57,037 nt of DNA. It comes from Acidimicrobiaceae bacterium. Lineage in GTDB: Bacteria > Actinomycetota > Acidimicrobiia > Acidimicrobiales > RAAP-2. The position numbers and the translations under genes are program-made. Under the pieces are notes generated by a model. The model worked only from the letters and a program-made list of their open reading frames with translations, did no database searches and was not told the origin of the DNA. Where the stretch lies: contig PNAH01000017.1 in assembly GCA_003170315.1 (NCBI GenBank), forward strand, positions 1-57,037. Direction: 5' to 3'. Shown one piece after another: positions 1 to 11,760 of this stretch (the stretch's first letter is position 1; each line of letters begins with the position of its first letter).

Positions 1-2696
1 GGTGGAGGCGGCGGCGGCGGTGGCGGTGGCGGAGGGGTGAACCCCGTGCCCGTGAGCGTGACCGTTTGAACTCCACTGCCGTCATTGCCTTCGAGCAGCC
101 ACGTTGACGAGACCAATCCATCGCCCGTGGGGGTGAACCGCACCGTCTCTGGTATCGAGCTATTCGGGGCCAAGGTGTCCGCTGGGTTCGTGCTGGCTAA
201 CTGCGTGAACGGATTCGTCAGCGCGCTAAATCCATTCGTCGACGGTGGAGTTGACAGAGTTATCAGCAGTGGAATACCACCTTGATCACCGAGATTGAAA
301 TTGAGTGTCGCACTCGAGCCCACGGCCACGTCGCCGAAGTTGAGTACGTCCGGCGCGGTGCTGATCTGTGCGGGCGGATCAGCTGATCCCGAAATGGCCA
401 CCCCGAAATTGCCCAGGGACGTGTCGAGCGTCGCCACACTCTGAAAGAGGTGAACAAAATTTCCCGAAGAGCCCGGCGGCGCGAATTGAACGGTGAAGAT
501 GAGTGTGCCGTTCGGTTGAATCGTTTGAGCGCCCGGCGGATCCGTCACGGTGAACGGCAAGGTGGGCGATGCGAACCCGGTCACATTGATGGCGCTCGAA
601 GAGACGTTGGTGAAGGTGATGGGGATCGTGACGTCGCCGGCGCCGATCGGGACGGGCGCGAAGTCTGCGGCGGTGGGCGAGATGGTGAAGGACGCCGTCG
701 CGGTTTGACCTTGTCCGCTCAACGTGATCTCGGACGTCGCACCCGTGACGTTCGCCGTGAGCGTGCCGGGATTCGCGCCCAGAGCGGTGGGCGTAAACGT
801 GACGGGCACTGAAATGGTCTGGCCAGCGGACAGGGTCGCCGGCAATGGCATTGTCGGTAGTCCCATCGTGTACGCCGAACCGGACTCGGTGAACGATTTC
901 ACCGTCGTGGTCGAAGAGGCCGTGAAGGTGGCGTCCGAAGGAACGGACGACTGCGAGACGGTAGTCGAAGCAAAGTTCACGTTCGCGCCGCTCAGCGCGG
1001 GCGTCGATGACGCCAGTGCGCCGAAACCTAACAGCGTGCCCTCTTTCGTGCCGACGTAGACAATTCCGTTGTCCACACCCGGCTCGGAGAACACGGTGGA
1101 GGTAAAGGGCGATGAACTCCACACCTCTTTCAGAGAGTTGTTGACGGGGATCGGATTGAACGCCTCCAACTGGGAGTTCAGTCCGTTCCGACCGGTGGCG
1201 TGAGTGATCCACACCAGCGCCGAACCCGACGTGGTTCCATTCGACGTGACGATGGGCGTGCCGGAGCCGAACCCGAAGATATTTCCCGTGTTCCCCGTCG
1301 CGCCCGCGAGATGGAATGACACGTCATTGTTAGTGATTGTTTCCTGAAAGGCATCGAAAGATCCTCCGTTATTCAAGAATCCGCCCGATCCCGCCGTTGG
1401 CACGTAGACGTATCCGCCGTCCCCGGGCCACACCGCGGGCTTTGACCACACTCCCCCCGAGGCACTCACTTGCGCGAGCGAATCGTCCGTCTGGCTCGGA
1501 CCTTGCTCGTAGCCACCAAGATTGTCCTGATTCAGAACGTACAGGGTGCCCTGCTTGCCGACTTCGAGCAACACGTGGGGATCCGCGCTAGTGCCCATGC
1601 TGGCGGGTAGCGCCACGGGACCACCGGACCCGAGGTCGCCGTCTTGATTATTGAGCGACAGCGCGTCGGCCGGAATGAAGAAATCGATTGGTTGGAGGAT
1701 GGGGCCGGAGGTTCTCAGCTTGACGACCGCTTCACCGTAGGTATCCGCGGTGGCGTCGCTGCCCGGCTCTGGGCCGATTGGTATGTCACCGTTGCCCGTC
1801 GCGACGATGATGTCGCCTTGGCTATCAACGATCGGTGGCGAACCGGAAGGCCAGATACCCGCGCCCGGTTCTCCCGAACAGACAGTGGGAGAGCATTCCT
1901 CGGCGGCCCACATCGTGGTGATGTTTGCGCCCGATTCACTCACCCCCACGAGCCAACCATTCCAATTGCCGAAGTCACACTGTGAGCCGAAGGCCGCGAA
2001 GACAACGCCGTGGACGAGGACTAGACCGGGACGCTGAGTTTGGTAAGTCCCGTTGAAGACGGTGTCAGGGTAGTTGTCGGCCGATCCTTGAATGGGCACC
2101 CCGTTCGCTGGCCAGTTCGCGGGCGTCGCGCCGGTCTGTACGTTGACGGCCTCCATAAACCACTGAGTGGTGTTTCCCGCCTCCTCTTTCGCGGCGACGA
2201 AATAGGCAATTCCAGTCGTCGGATCGATGACCGGGGTACCCGAGATACCCAAGGAAGATCCCACATCGCCGCAGCCGATGTTTTGGAGAGGGTTGGCTTG
2301 AGGACCATAGTTGTGCTGCCACTCGATCGCTCCCGTCGTTGCGTTGAGCCCGTAGGCGTAGTCGTTCTCCGTCACGGTCAACACCGTGGGTTGGCTCACG
2401 AGCGGCTGGGCGTAGACCTGTCCGTTCAATTGAGTGTCAAAGAGTTCTCCGAAGTCGCCGCCGATCACCTTCGCGGGAGAAAGCAGCGGTTCGTTCGGAT
2501 ACCAACCGGTCGACGAACCGTCCGATGACTGCTGCAAAGTGTTGGCGCGGGCGCTCGCCGTCGTGAGAATCGACGTTATTGGTACGGCGATGGCACTCGC
2601 GGCGACGAGTGCACCAACAAACAACCTGGTTCGAACCAAAAGAGCCCGTTGAGCAAATGGTTTGCTCCCTTCGAGTCTGAGATGTCCGCGTCGCAT
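1..2696 (-). CDS. Secreted PQQ-like beta-propeller protein with C-terminal Ig-like (ASH) domains, 3' end cut by window edge
   Basis: The frame stays open from an ATG at 2696 to the left edge, about 898 codons, with no stop. The start gives a basic N-terminus, a hydrophobic segment (about residues 24-45) and a signal-peptidase-like ASARA-N site, so the product is probably exported. Residues about 60-555 contain repeated propeller-like stretches such as YGLNATTGAIEW and GTLYVLNQDN, typical of PQQ-like or quinoprotein-type repeats. Three beta-sandwich repeats of about 110 residues follow (about 560-665, 665-775, 775-885). Each ends in a T-L-S/T-G-x-G type strand, and the third opens with LNFGDVAVGS, typical of ASH/choice-of-anchor D domains. 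The visible part ends in FT followed by 12 prolines, probably a linker to a domain or anchor outside the window. No catalytic residues are evident. A surface adhesion or scaffold role is an inference. Confidence 0.8.
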   Translation of the reverse strand, partial: MRRGHLRLEGSKPFAQRALLVRTRLFVGALVAASAIAVPITSILTTASARANTLQQSSDGSSTGWYPNEPLLSPAKVIGGDFGELFDTQLNGQVYAQPLVSQPTVLTVTENDYAYGLNATTGAIEWQHNYGPQANPLQNIGCGDVGSSLGISGTPVIDPTTGIAYFVAAKEEAGNTTQWFMEAVNVQTGATPANWPANGVPIQGSADNYPDTVFNGTYQTQRPGLVLVHGVVFAAFGSQCDFGNWNGWLVGVSESGANITTMWAAEECSPTVCSGEPGAGIWPSGSPPIVDSQGDIIVATGNGDIPIGPEPGSDATADTYGEAVVKLRTSGPILQPIDFFIPADALSLNNQDGDLGSGGPVALPASMGTSADPHVLLEVGKQGTLYVLNQDNLGGYEQGPSQTDDSLAQVSASGGVWSKPAVWPGDGGYVYVPTAGSGGFLNNGGSFDAFQETITNNDVSFHLAGATGNTGNIFGFGSGTPIVTSNGTTSGSALVWITHATGRNGLNSQLEAFNPIPVNNSLKEVWSSSPFTSTVFSEPGVDNGIVYVGTKEGTLLGFGALASSTPALSGANVNFASTTVSQSSVPSDATFTASSTTTVKSFTESGSAYTMGLPTMPLPATLSAGQTISVPVTFTPTALGANPGTLTANVTGATSEITLSGQGQTATASFTISPTAADFAPVPIGAGDVTIPITFTNVSSSAINVTGFASPTLPFTVTDPPGAQTIQPNGTLIFTVQFAPPGSSGNFVHLFQSVATLDTSLGNFGVAISGSADPPAQISTAPDVLNFGDVAVGSSATLNFNLGDQGGIPLLITLSTPPSTNGFSALTNPFTQLASTNPADTLAPNSSIPETVRFTPTGDGLVSSTWLLEGNDGSGVQTVTLTGTGFTPPPPPPPPPPP

Positions 2697-3085
2697 AGCG
2701 GACACGGTACTCGGGCTCTCGATTGCCGTCCACAACGGCCAACTACGGCGCTCAACTCCAGTGAGTCGACTGATTTTCGGCCGTAATGACGTACGACGCC
2801 AGGGCGTTGGAACTGAATCCCTGAAACGTGCGGTCACCTTGACGACCGAAACGACGAAAAAGCCCCCCTCCGCGTCCGGTGGGACATGCGAAGCCAACCC
2901 CGCGCACTCATTGATATCCACGGAAGTCGACCCTCGAAGAGATGCGTGGTGCTGATACCACGGTTGCTCGGGTGCTGTCTTCCTTGGAGAGTCCGTCCCC
3001 GGCGGGAATACTGACGCGAGGACGTACGAGAGTCGCTGAGGGGTCGCCATCGCATGACCAAACTCGTGTCGAAGGGCACCCGACG
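2697..3085. other. Divergent intergenic region
   Basis: This is the gap between the leftward secreted propeller gene and the rightward permease gene. It must hold both promoters, but I see no convincing -35/-10 pair, hairpin or conserved small frame. The permease frame is open back to an ATG at 2942, so up to 48 extra residues could be coding. They look unlike a permease N-terminus and the ATG has a poor ribosome-binding site. Confidence 0.4.
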
Positions 3086-5614
3086 GTGAAAGGCAGAACA
3101 CTTCGTATCGCGTGGTACTTCCTGCGCACCAACTTCGCGCGCCGCTGGTCGAATTACCTGGTGATTGCGCTGCTCATCGGACTGGTGGGCGGGTTGTCCA
3201 TCGGAGCGATCGCCGCAGCGAGACGGACCGAATCGTCGTTTAACGTTTTCTTGAAAAGTACGAACCCGTCGGACCTGAGCGTGCTGCTTCCCGGGCCCAA
3301 CCTCACGTCGCACTTCGCACGACTTCCTCTGGTTCGTCACGTGGCGGGAGTACAGTTCTTCCTCGCCGGATTCACCGCCGGATCTCACGGAGCACCGCTG
3401 GTTACTGGGGCAATCGGCAATGGAAGCGTCTCGCCCGTCGGTAGCCTCGGGGCGGAATACTTCCGGCAGGACAAGCTCGCCGTCCTTCAAGGTCGGATGG
3501 CCAATCCTCGCGAGGCCAACGAATTCGTCATGACCGCAAATGCCGAGCGCCTCATGGGCTTGCACGTAGGTCAAAAAGTCCCGATGGACTTCTACACTAT
3601 TCCCCAAACCAGCCTGCCGGGCTGGCCCTCGGCCAAGATAAAGCCCGCGCTGAGCATTTCCGAACATCTGGTGGGTACGGTCGTGCTCAACAGTCAGGTC
3701 GTGCTCGACGAGGTCGACCTGTACCCGGCACTCATGTTCTTCACCCCGGCACTTACGAAACCGTTCGTGGTGGCGAATGGCAATTACATCGATTACGACC
3801 TCCAACTCGAGCACGGGGCCCGTTCGGTGTCAAAAGTCGAACTCGAGATCATCAAGGCGCTCCCTAAAGGAACCACCTACACCTTCCACGTCACCTCCGA
3901 CGTCATCACCCAGGTGAACCGCTCCATCGAACCAGTCGGGATCGCGCTCAGCGTGTTCGGCCTGATCGCCGCGCTCGCGGCGTTGGTGATCACCGGGGGT
4001 CTTCTCGCGCGCACACTGTCGAACGACGACGGCGATTTCGAAGTGCTGCGAGCACTCGGCGCCGACCCCCGAACCGTCACCATCACCGGCGCGCTCGGCG
4101 TCACGAGCGCGGTCGTGGCCGGGAGCGTCCTCGCACTCATCGTCGGGGTGGCTCTCTCGCCCGTCGCTCCGATTGGACCGGTTCGATCGGTCTACCCGCA
4201 CGGAGGGATCGGCTTCGACTGGACTGTGCTGGGAGCCGCCTTCGCATTCTTCGTTCTCACACTCGGCGGCGTCGCCGCGTTCTTGGCCCAGCGCCATTCG
4301 AGGCGACTCGTTGTTCGGAGGCAGACGTTCGTGGCGCCGGTGGGTTCGCGCTTGGCCAACGTCCTCGCGAGAGGCGGACTCGCGTTGACCGGGGTCACTG
4401 GCGTGCGCTTCGCTCTGGAACCCGGGAAAGACCGCGACGCCGTGCCGATTCGTTCGGCCCTCGTCGGCGCAGCTCTCGCGGTCACGATCGTGGTCGCGAC
4501 ACTGACGTTCGGCAGCGGCCTTTCTACGCTGATATCGCACCCATCGCTCTACGGTTGGAACTGGAACATGGCGATCACCGGCAACCAAGACGTGCCGCCA
4601 CAATCGACCACTCTCTTGAGTCACGATCCGCTAGTGGCTTCATGGTCGGGCGTCAGTTACGCGAACGTGCAGATCGACGGCCTGACGGTACCCGCCCTGA
4701 TCGCGACCACGCATGCGACGGTCGCTCCGCCGATGCTCTCGGGCCACGAAGTTGACGCGTCGAATCAGATCGTGCTCGGCGCCCAAACCATGGCCGAGCT
4801 TCACAAGCACTTGGGCGACACGGTGATGGGCGGCTACGGAGCCCCCCAAGATGCCCCGGTCTACATACCGCCCACACCGCTGGTGATCGTCGGCACGGCC
4901 ACGTTCCCGGCCGTCGGTGCCTCCATGTCACTGCATCCCTCCATGGGCGTGGGCGCCATCATCCCGGGAGGCATCGAGACGGCGGCGATGAAGAAGTTCC
5001 TCCAGCAACCTTCCGCGACGCTGAACGGCCCCAAGACGGTCTTCGTGCGCTTTCGCCCGGGTGTCTCCCTGACCGCCGGCAGAGCATCGCTGAAAAAGAT
5101 CGTGGCCGTCGGCAATCGGGCCTTCGTGACGTTGCCGAACGGCCTCGGAGGGGGTGACGGCATCACGCTGCTCGGCGTCCAATACCCCGCCGAAATCCAG
5201 AACTACCGTTCAATCGGCGCGACGCCAGCGGTGCTCGCGCTGGCGCTCTCCGCCGGCGCCATGGTCGCGCTCGGCTTCACGCTGAGCACCTCAGTTCGAC
5301 GAAGGCGTCGCGACCTGGCCATGCTTCGCGCGCTCGGTTTCACCAGCAGCCAGCTCCGGTCCGTCGTGGTTTGGCAGGCCTCGGTGAACGGTCTCGTGGG
5401 GGTGGTGGCGGGGCTGCCGATCGGCATCTTGTTGGGACGTTGGCTATGGACCCTGTTCGCGCGCCACATCGACGCCGTGCCCGAGCCGACCGTGCCCGTA
5501 TTCTCAATCGTCATCGTGGCCGTCGCGACAATGGTGCTCGCGAACGTCGTGGCTGCGCTGCCTGGAAGAAGCGCGGCCCACACGTCGACCGCTCGGGTGC
5601 TGCGCGGCGAGTAG
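3086..5614 (+). CDS. FtsX/MacB-type ABC transporter permease (double FtsX domain), no ATPase neighbour
   Basis: The product is about 842 residues with roughly eight membrane segments. There is one near the N-terminus (YLVIALLIGLVGG), three in the middle, one after about residue 460 and three at the C-terminus. Large extracytoplasmic domains lie between them. This is the two-copy FtsX arrangement of long permeases that export lipids, peptides or lipoproteins. Both FtsX-type loops are visible as charged stretches before a membrane helix (NDDGDFEVLRALGADP and RRRDLAMLRALGF). I prefer the GTG at 3086, preceded by GAAGG and just before the first membrane helix, over the ATG at 2942. No ABC ATPase gene lies nearby, so the ATPase must be encoded elsewhere. 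Substrate unknown. Confidence 0.8.
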   Translation: MKGRTLRIAWYFLRTNFARRWSNYLVIALLIGLVGGLSIGAIAAARRTESSFNVFLKSTNPSDLSVLLPGPNLTSHFARLPLVRHVAGVQFFLAGFTAGSHGAPLVTGAIGNGSVSPVGSLGAEYFRQDKLAVLQGRMANPREANEFVMTANAERLMGLHVGQKVPMDFYTIPQTSLPGWPSAKIKPALSISEHLVGTVVLNSQVVLDEVDLYPALMFFTPALTKPFVVANGNYIDYDLQLEHGARSVSKVELEIIKALPKGTTYTFHVTSDVITQVNRSIEPVGIALSVFGLIAALAALVITGGLLARTLSNDDGDFEVLRALGADPRTVTITGALGVTSAVVAGSVLALIVGVALSPVAPIGPVRSVYPHGGIGFDWTVLGAAFAFFVLTLGGVAAFLAQRHSRRLVVRRQTFVAPVGSRLANVLARGGLALTGVTGVRFALEPGKDRDAVPIRSALVGAALAVTIVVATLTFGSGLSTLISHPSLYGWNWNMAITGNQDVPPQSTTLLSHDPLVASWSGVSYANVQIDGLTVPALIATTHATVAPPMLSGHEVDASNQIVLGAQTMAELHKHLGDTVMGGYGAPQDAPVYIPPTPLVIVGTATFPAVGASMSLHPSMGVGAIIPGGIETAAMKKFLQQPSATLNGPKTVFVRFRPGVSLTAGRASLKKIVAVGNRAFVTLPNGLGGGDGITLLGVQYPAEIQNYRSIGATPAVLALALSAGAMVALGFTLSTSVRRRRRDLAMLRALGFTSSQLRSVVVWQASVNGLVGVVAGLPIGILLGRWLWTLFARHIDAVPEPTVPVFSIVIVAVATMVLANVVAALPGRSAAHTSTARVLRGE

Positions 5615-5739
5615 CGAGCGGATCTCCGACCTCACGAGTATCGACTCCAACATTGTTTCCCAATGTGAATCCATGGGGATTTGGCTCTCGGCGTGCGGAC
5701 CTAGGCTGTTGCCGTACCAGTCGTGAACGGAGGCGGCAC

Positions 5740-7212
5740 ATGACTGAGGCCCGTTCTCCCAATGACAAGGTCCCCTGGCTCATACAAGGCGGCATGGGCA
5801 TTGCCATATCCGGTTGGCCCCTCGCGAGGGCGGTTTCGAGCCTGGGGCAGTTGGGCGTCGTCTCCGGAACGGCCATCGACAACGTCTTCGTGCGCCGACT
5901 TCAAGACCACGGGATTGACGACGAGCTGCAAAGGGCCCTCGACGGTTTCCCGGCGCAACGTGTGGTGGTCGACATCGTGGGTAAGTACGGCTCCGTTCGA
6001 CGAACCGGTTCGACGCCGTACCGAAGCCTCCCGGCGCTGACCCACGCCAGTAGAGGCCGCTCCATCGACGCCATTGTGCTGGCGTCATTCATCGAAGTGA
6101 AGCTCGCCAAGATGGGTCATCACGGCCGGGTCGGCATCAATCTCCTCACCAAGGTCCAGCTCCCGACCGCCGCGGCCCTCTGCGGCGCAATCCTCGCCGG
6201 GGTCGACTACGTCATGATGGGCGCCGGCGTCCCCACCCACATTCCCGGTGTCCTCGAGCAACTCACGCGCGGCGAACCGGTCGACCTACCGCTCAGCGTG
6301 ACGGGAGCGTCGAGTGATCATCCGGCCACCTCAATCCACTTTGATCCGACTCCGTACCTGGGGTCCGATGCGCTCATTCGACCACGCTTCGTGGGCATCG
6401 TCTCGTCGCACGTGCTCGCGGCGGCGCTCGCCAAGCGCAGCAACGGTCCGGTGGACGGATTCGTCGTTGAGCGACCAACCGCGGGTGGACATAACGCTCC
6501 GCCCCGAGGCGCCTTCGTTGTGGACGGCGCTGGCAACCCGCAGTACGGAGATCGCGACGTGGTCGACTTCGACGCGCTCGCCAGCCTCGGGAAGCCGTTT
6601 TGGATCGGCGGAGGTATCACGTCGGCGGAGCAAGTGCGCGCCGCATTCTCCCTCGGCGCGAGCGGTGTTCAAGTGGGCACGCTCTTCGCCTACTGCGATG
6701 AATCGGGAATGGACCCCGAACTACGTCGCCGGGTACTCCACGAGTTGAAGACGGGAACGGTAGAGGTGAAGACGTCGCTGCGCGCGTCGTCGACGGGCTA
6801 TCCCTTCAAAGTCGCCTCAGTGAGCGAGACGATGTCGGAACCGAGGGTCTACGCCGAACGTGAGCGCAAGTGTGACCTGGGTTACCTGCGCGAGGCGTAC
6901 CTCCAGCCCGATGGTTCGACGGGCTATCGCTGCGCCGCGGAGCCGGTCGGGGCGTACGTACGCAAGGGGGGCTCGCTCGACGCGACCGACGGGTCCACCT
7001 GTCTGTGCAACGGGCTGATGTCGACATGCGGGCTCGGTCAGTTCCGCGCCGACGGACGTCGCGAACCACCAATCGTGACGAGCGGTGACTACATCAATGA
7101 CCTTCGTCAACTGCTGGTAGGGCGAGACAACTACAGCGCCGGGGACGTCGTTGCCCATCTGAGCGCCGGCGTCGACGCGTCGCTCAGCGGTGTCGCTTCT
7201 TTCACGAGTTAA
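5740..7212 (+). CDS. Nitronate monooxygenase-family flavoprotein with a Cys-containing C-terminal extension
   Basis: The 490-residue product starts at an ATG with GGAGG six bases upstream. It is an FMN-dependent TIM barrel of the nitronate monooxygenase (2-nitropropane dioxygenase) family: an N-terminal PWLIQGGMGIAIS strand, a catalytic-His-type TAGGHNAPP motif, and FMN-phosphate strands WIGGGIT and ASGVQVGT. Typical family members are about 320-360 residues. This one has a C-terminal extension of about 100 residues with several cysteines, including a CLC pair, which could bind metal or form disulfides. Oxidation of alkyl nitronates is the family reaction, but the true substrate is unknown. 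A PPOx-like flavoprotein starts 9 bases downstream, suggesting co-expression. Confidence 0.8.
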   Translation: MTEARSPNDKVPWLIQGGMGIAISGWPLARAVSSLGQLGVVSGTAIDNVFVRRLQDHGIDDELQRALDGFPAQRVVVDIVGKYGSVRRTGSTPYRSLPALTHASRGRSIDAIVLASFIEVKLAKMGHHGRVGINLLTKVQLPTAAALCGAILAGVDYVMMGAGVPTHIPGVLEQLTRGEPVDLPLSVTGASSDHPATSIHFDPTPYLGSDALIRPRFVGIVSSHVLAAALAKRSNGPVDGFVVERPTAGGHNAPPRGAFVVDGAGNPQYGDRDVVDFDALASLGKPFWIGGGITSAEQVRAAFSLGASGVQVGTLFAYCDESGMDPELRRRVLHELKTGTVEVKTSLRASSTGYPFKVASVSETMSEPRVYAERERKCDLGYLREAYLQPDGSTGYRCAAEPVGAYVRKGGSLDATDGSTCLCNGLMSTCGLGQFRADGRREPPIVTSGDYINDLRQLLVGRDNYSAGDVVAHLSAGVDASLSGVASFTS

Positions 7213-7221
7213 TCGCGCGCC

Positions 7222-7647
7222 ATGATTCTCGAGATGTCGACCAGTGAAATTGACGAGTTCGTGCACACGCAAAAAGTCGGTCGTGTCGGCTGTCACCTCG
7301 GTGGCGAGACCTACGTCGTGCCCGTCATCTACGGGTGGGACGGGGAGTGCATCTACGTCTACACGACCGAAGGTAAGAAGATCGACCTGATGCGCGAGAA
7401 TCCACGCGTCTGTTTTGAGATTGACGAATACCAATCGGACGGCGGATGGCGAAGCGTCATCGCTCAAGGTGTATTCGAGGAACTGCGCAACGACGACGCG
7501 GCGCGGGCGCTGGAAATTATCAGCGAGCGCGTCACCTCCAACCGGGACGCCGGAGGTTCGCGCGACCGTGGTGAGGGGCGGGTGCCGGTCGCCTTTCGAA
7601 TTCGCACGACCGAAGTGAGCGGGCGAAAAGTTGAGATCGCGTCGTAA
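7222..7647 (+). CDS. Pyridoxamine 5'-phosphate oxidase-related flavin-binding protein
   Basis: A 141-residue single-domain split-barrel protein. It shows the PPOx/NimA-type pattern: GRVGCHLGGETYVVPV, then IYVYTTEGKKIDLMRENPRVCFEID, then a GWRSVIAQGVFEEL strand. Relatives bind FMN, F420 or haem and include 5-nitroimidazole reductases, so the specific activity cannot be read from sequence. An in-frame ATG four codons in (7234) is an alternative start. It lies 9 bases after the nitronate monooxygenase-like gene and converges with the radical SAM gene. Confidence 0.75.
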   Translation: MILEMSTSEIDEFVHTQKVGRVGCHLGGETYVVPVIYGWDGECIYVYTTEGKKIDLMRENPRVCFEIDEYQSDGGWRSVIAQGVFEELRNDDAARALEIISERVTSNRDAGGSRDRGEGRVPVAFRIRTTEVSGRKVEIAS

Positions 7648-7664
7648 AACGCCAAAAGCGACGC

Positions 7665-8813
7665 CTACGGAACCAACTGCGGATCGCTGACTCGAACGCA
7701 GCCGGGATCAGACGCGAGTGGATTCCCGTACATCGCAAAGGCCCGCGATCGCGATCCCCCGCACAGATCCGAATGCTCGCAACAGCCACAGGCACCTTCA
7801 AATTGAGCCGCGCGAATTGAACGCAGCAGGTCATGATTCCGATAGACGTCGATCAACGAATGCTCACGAACGTTGCCGAGGGTGATGGGAAGGAATCCCG
7901 AGGGAAAGATGTCGCCGTTCGCCCCGACGAAAATGATCCCTTTGCCGTCGCGGGTCGCGGCACTGGGCGCGCGAACAGGCGCCGAACTCGGTCCCAGCAA
8001 ATCAAGCAATCGGCTTCGGAGGAACGCGTAGGTGGAGTCCGTAGTCTCGACCGGAAGGGTGTCCGCGCGCTCAGCGCGCTCACGCGCGACTCGCCGAAAG
8101 AACGGGGCCTCGACCGTGCGAACCGTGAACCCGTATCGAGAGGCATCGACGAGGAAGTGGCACACGTCCTCGTTTTCCGCAGCCGACGTCGCCGCGACTT
8201 CCGAGCCCCGGCCGGTCGTGATTAGAAAGAACACCTCCCACACGTTGACCTTGAGATCGTGCAGCAGTTTGGCGACGTCGGCCAACTCGCGAATGTTGGA
8301 GGGCATGACCGTCGTATTGATCTGCGTCGTAAATCCAAGTTCACGAAGACGAGTGATGGCCTTGATCGTGGAATCGAAGTGCCCGTCGATTCCCCGAACC
8401 GCGTCGTGGGTCAACGGCGACGCTCCATCCAGACTGAGTGACGCACTCTTGACCCCCGCGTCGCGCAGTGATTGGAGCGTCGAATCGGCGAGGCGGGGGG
8501 TGACCGACGGAGCGATCGCCACGGGCACGTTCACCGATTGCGCGTACGAAGCGAGCTCAACGATGTCGTCGCGCATTAAGCAGTCGCCGCCAGTGAGAAT
8601 GAGAATCGGGCGCGGTGCACCAATCGAGGCGAGTGAGTCGATGAGCTCACGGCCCTCGTTCGTGGTCAATTCACCGGGAGCGCCCACAAGTTGCGCGTTG
8701 GCTCGACAGTGGAAGCACGCCAGCTGACAGGCTTTGGTCATCTCCCAAAAAACGAGCAGCGGTCGTCGATCGAACATTCCTCGGGGTGACCCATGGACCA
8801 TCACATTGATCAC
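7665..8813 (-). CDS. Radical SAM/SPASM domain protein
   Basis: About 382 residues. The radical SAM cluster motif CxxxCxxC is seen as C-QLA-C-FH-C near residue 20, followed by the glycine-rich LILTGGDCLMR strand. The C-terminal SPASM region carries GACGCCEHSDLCGGSRSRAF and a last Cys in DPGC, fitting an auxiliary 4Fe-4S cluster. The layout resembles SPASM proteins that modify peptides or act in haem-like or cofactor pathways (AhbD/PqqE-type families). No precursor peptide gene is seen beside it. The GTG start at 8813 has AAGGA six bases upstream. The ATG at 8801 is possible, and the frame is open to a GTG at 8906 without a ribosome-binding site. Confidence 0.85.
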   Translation of the reverse strand: MINVMVHGSPRGMFDRRPLLVFWEMTKACQLACFHCRANAQLVGAPGELTTNEGRELIDSLASIGAPRPILILTGGDCLMRDDIVELASYAQSVNVPVAIAPSVTPRLADSTLQSLRDAGVKSASLSLDGASPLTHDAVRGIDGHFDSTIKAITRLRELGFTTQINTTVMPSNIRELADVAKLLHDLKVNVWEVFFLITTGRGSEVAATSAAENEDVCHFLVDASRYGFTVRTVEAPFFRRVARERAERADTLPVETTDSTYAFLRSRLLDLLGPSSAPVRAPSAATRDGKGIIFVGANGDIFPSGFLPITLGNVREHSLIDVYRNHDLLRSIRAAQFEGACGCCEHSDLCGGSRSRAFAMYGNPLASDPGCVRVSDPQLVP

Positions 8814-9039
8814 GAAAAGTCCTTCGCTGCGTCCGCCAAGAGCATCTTGGCCACCGCGCAACAATTTTACGAACGTTCGAACCACGAATCGAAGGACGAA
8901 AGTCACATCATGAGGAACGCCACTCTTTAACGGTTGTGGGATCGTGCGGAGGTGAGTCCACCGTCATTCATTCGCGAACGACCAATAAGGTGACGTATCA
9001 AGTTGTCCGCTCGACACCGTCACCGGGGAGACCAAGAAA

Positions 9040-9432
9040 ATGCACTCAGCTCTTCGCCAGCGGATGAGTCGCGTCTTCCAGCGGCTCGATGAGGTCATGT
9101 CGCACGTCGCAACTGCGGCGGCGGTCTCCGTCGTCTTAATTGTTTTCATCGTCTCGCTCGCCTTCAACGGCTTTCCTTCGAACTGGCAAATGGGATTCGC
9201 AACGGTGTCGGACGCCATCGTGATCATGTTGCTCTTCGCGCTGAAACACACGCAGGATCGCCAGCAAAAGGCCCTGCAGCTGAAGCTGGACGAACTTATC
9301 CGCTCGTCCCCGGCGGCGGACGATCATTTGGTCCAGATAGAGCGAGCCGAGGAGAAAGAACTCGTCGAGCGAACGCGCGATCAGATTGATGTGCACGAGT
9401 CATTGCGAAGCGACGACAAAGTCGACGAGTGA
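9040..9432 (+). CDS. Low-affinity iron permease family membrane protein
   Basis: A 130-residue protein with two predicted membrane helices (about residues 28-46 and 52-72). A conserved cytoplasmic tail begins KHTQDRQQKALQLKLDELIR, the signature of the low-affinity iron permease family (PF04120 type). The acidic tail AEEKELVERT also fits. The name comes from a fungal transporter, and bacterial members of this size have no well-established transport role. A GGGGAG ribosome-binding site precedes the ATG. It converges with katG. Confidence 0.75.
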   Translation: MHSALRQRMSRVFQRLDEVMSHVATAAAVSVVLIVFIVSLAFNGFPSNWQMGFATVSDAIVIMLLFALKHTQDRQQKALQLKLDELIRSSPAADDHLVQIERAEEKELVERTRDQIDVHESLRSDDKVDE

Positions 9433-9496
9433 GGCTTCGATTCTCGACAACCATTCGTTCTCGCGGTGACGACGTAGCGACCGGGCGCACGGCGAC

Positions 9497-11722
<2,226 letters not shown>

Positions 11723-11760
11723 TCAGCGTAACGAGTTCATTCGACGCTTCGACGCGCCAG

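Noticed and set aside
5657..5682. A third copy of the TCCCC-N10-GGGGATTTC element upstream of the nitronate monooxygenase-like gene
   Set aside because: GGGGATTT is present 57 bases before the ATG, but the left half is TTTCCCA and the spacing differs by two bases, so I did not count it as the same site.
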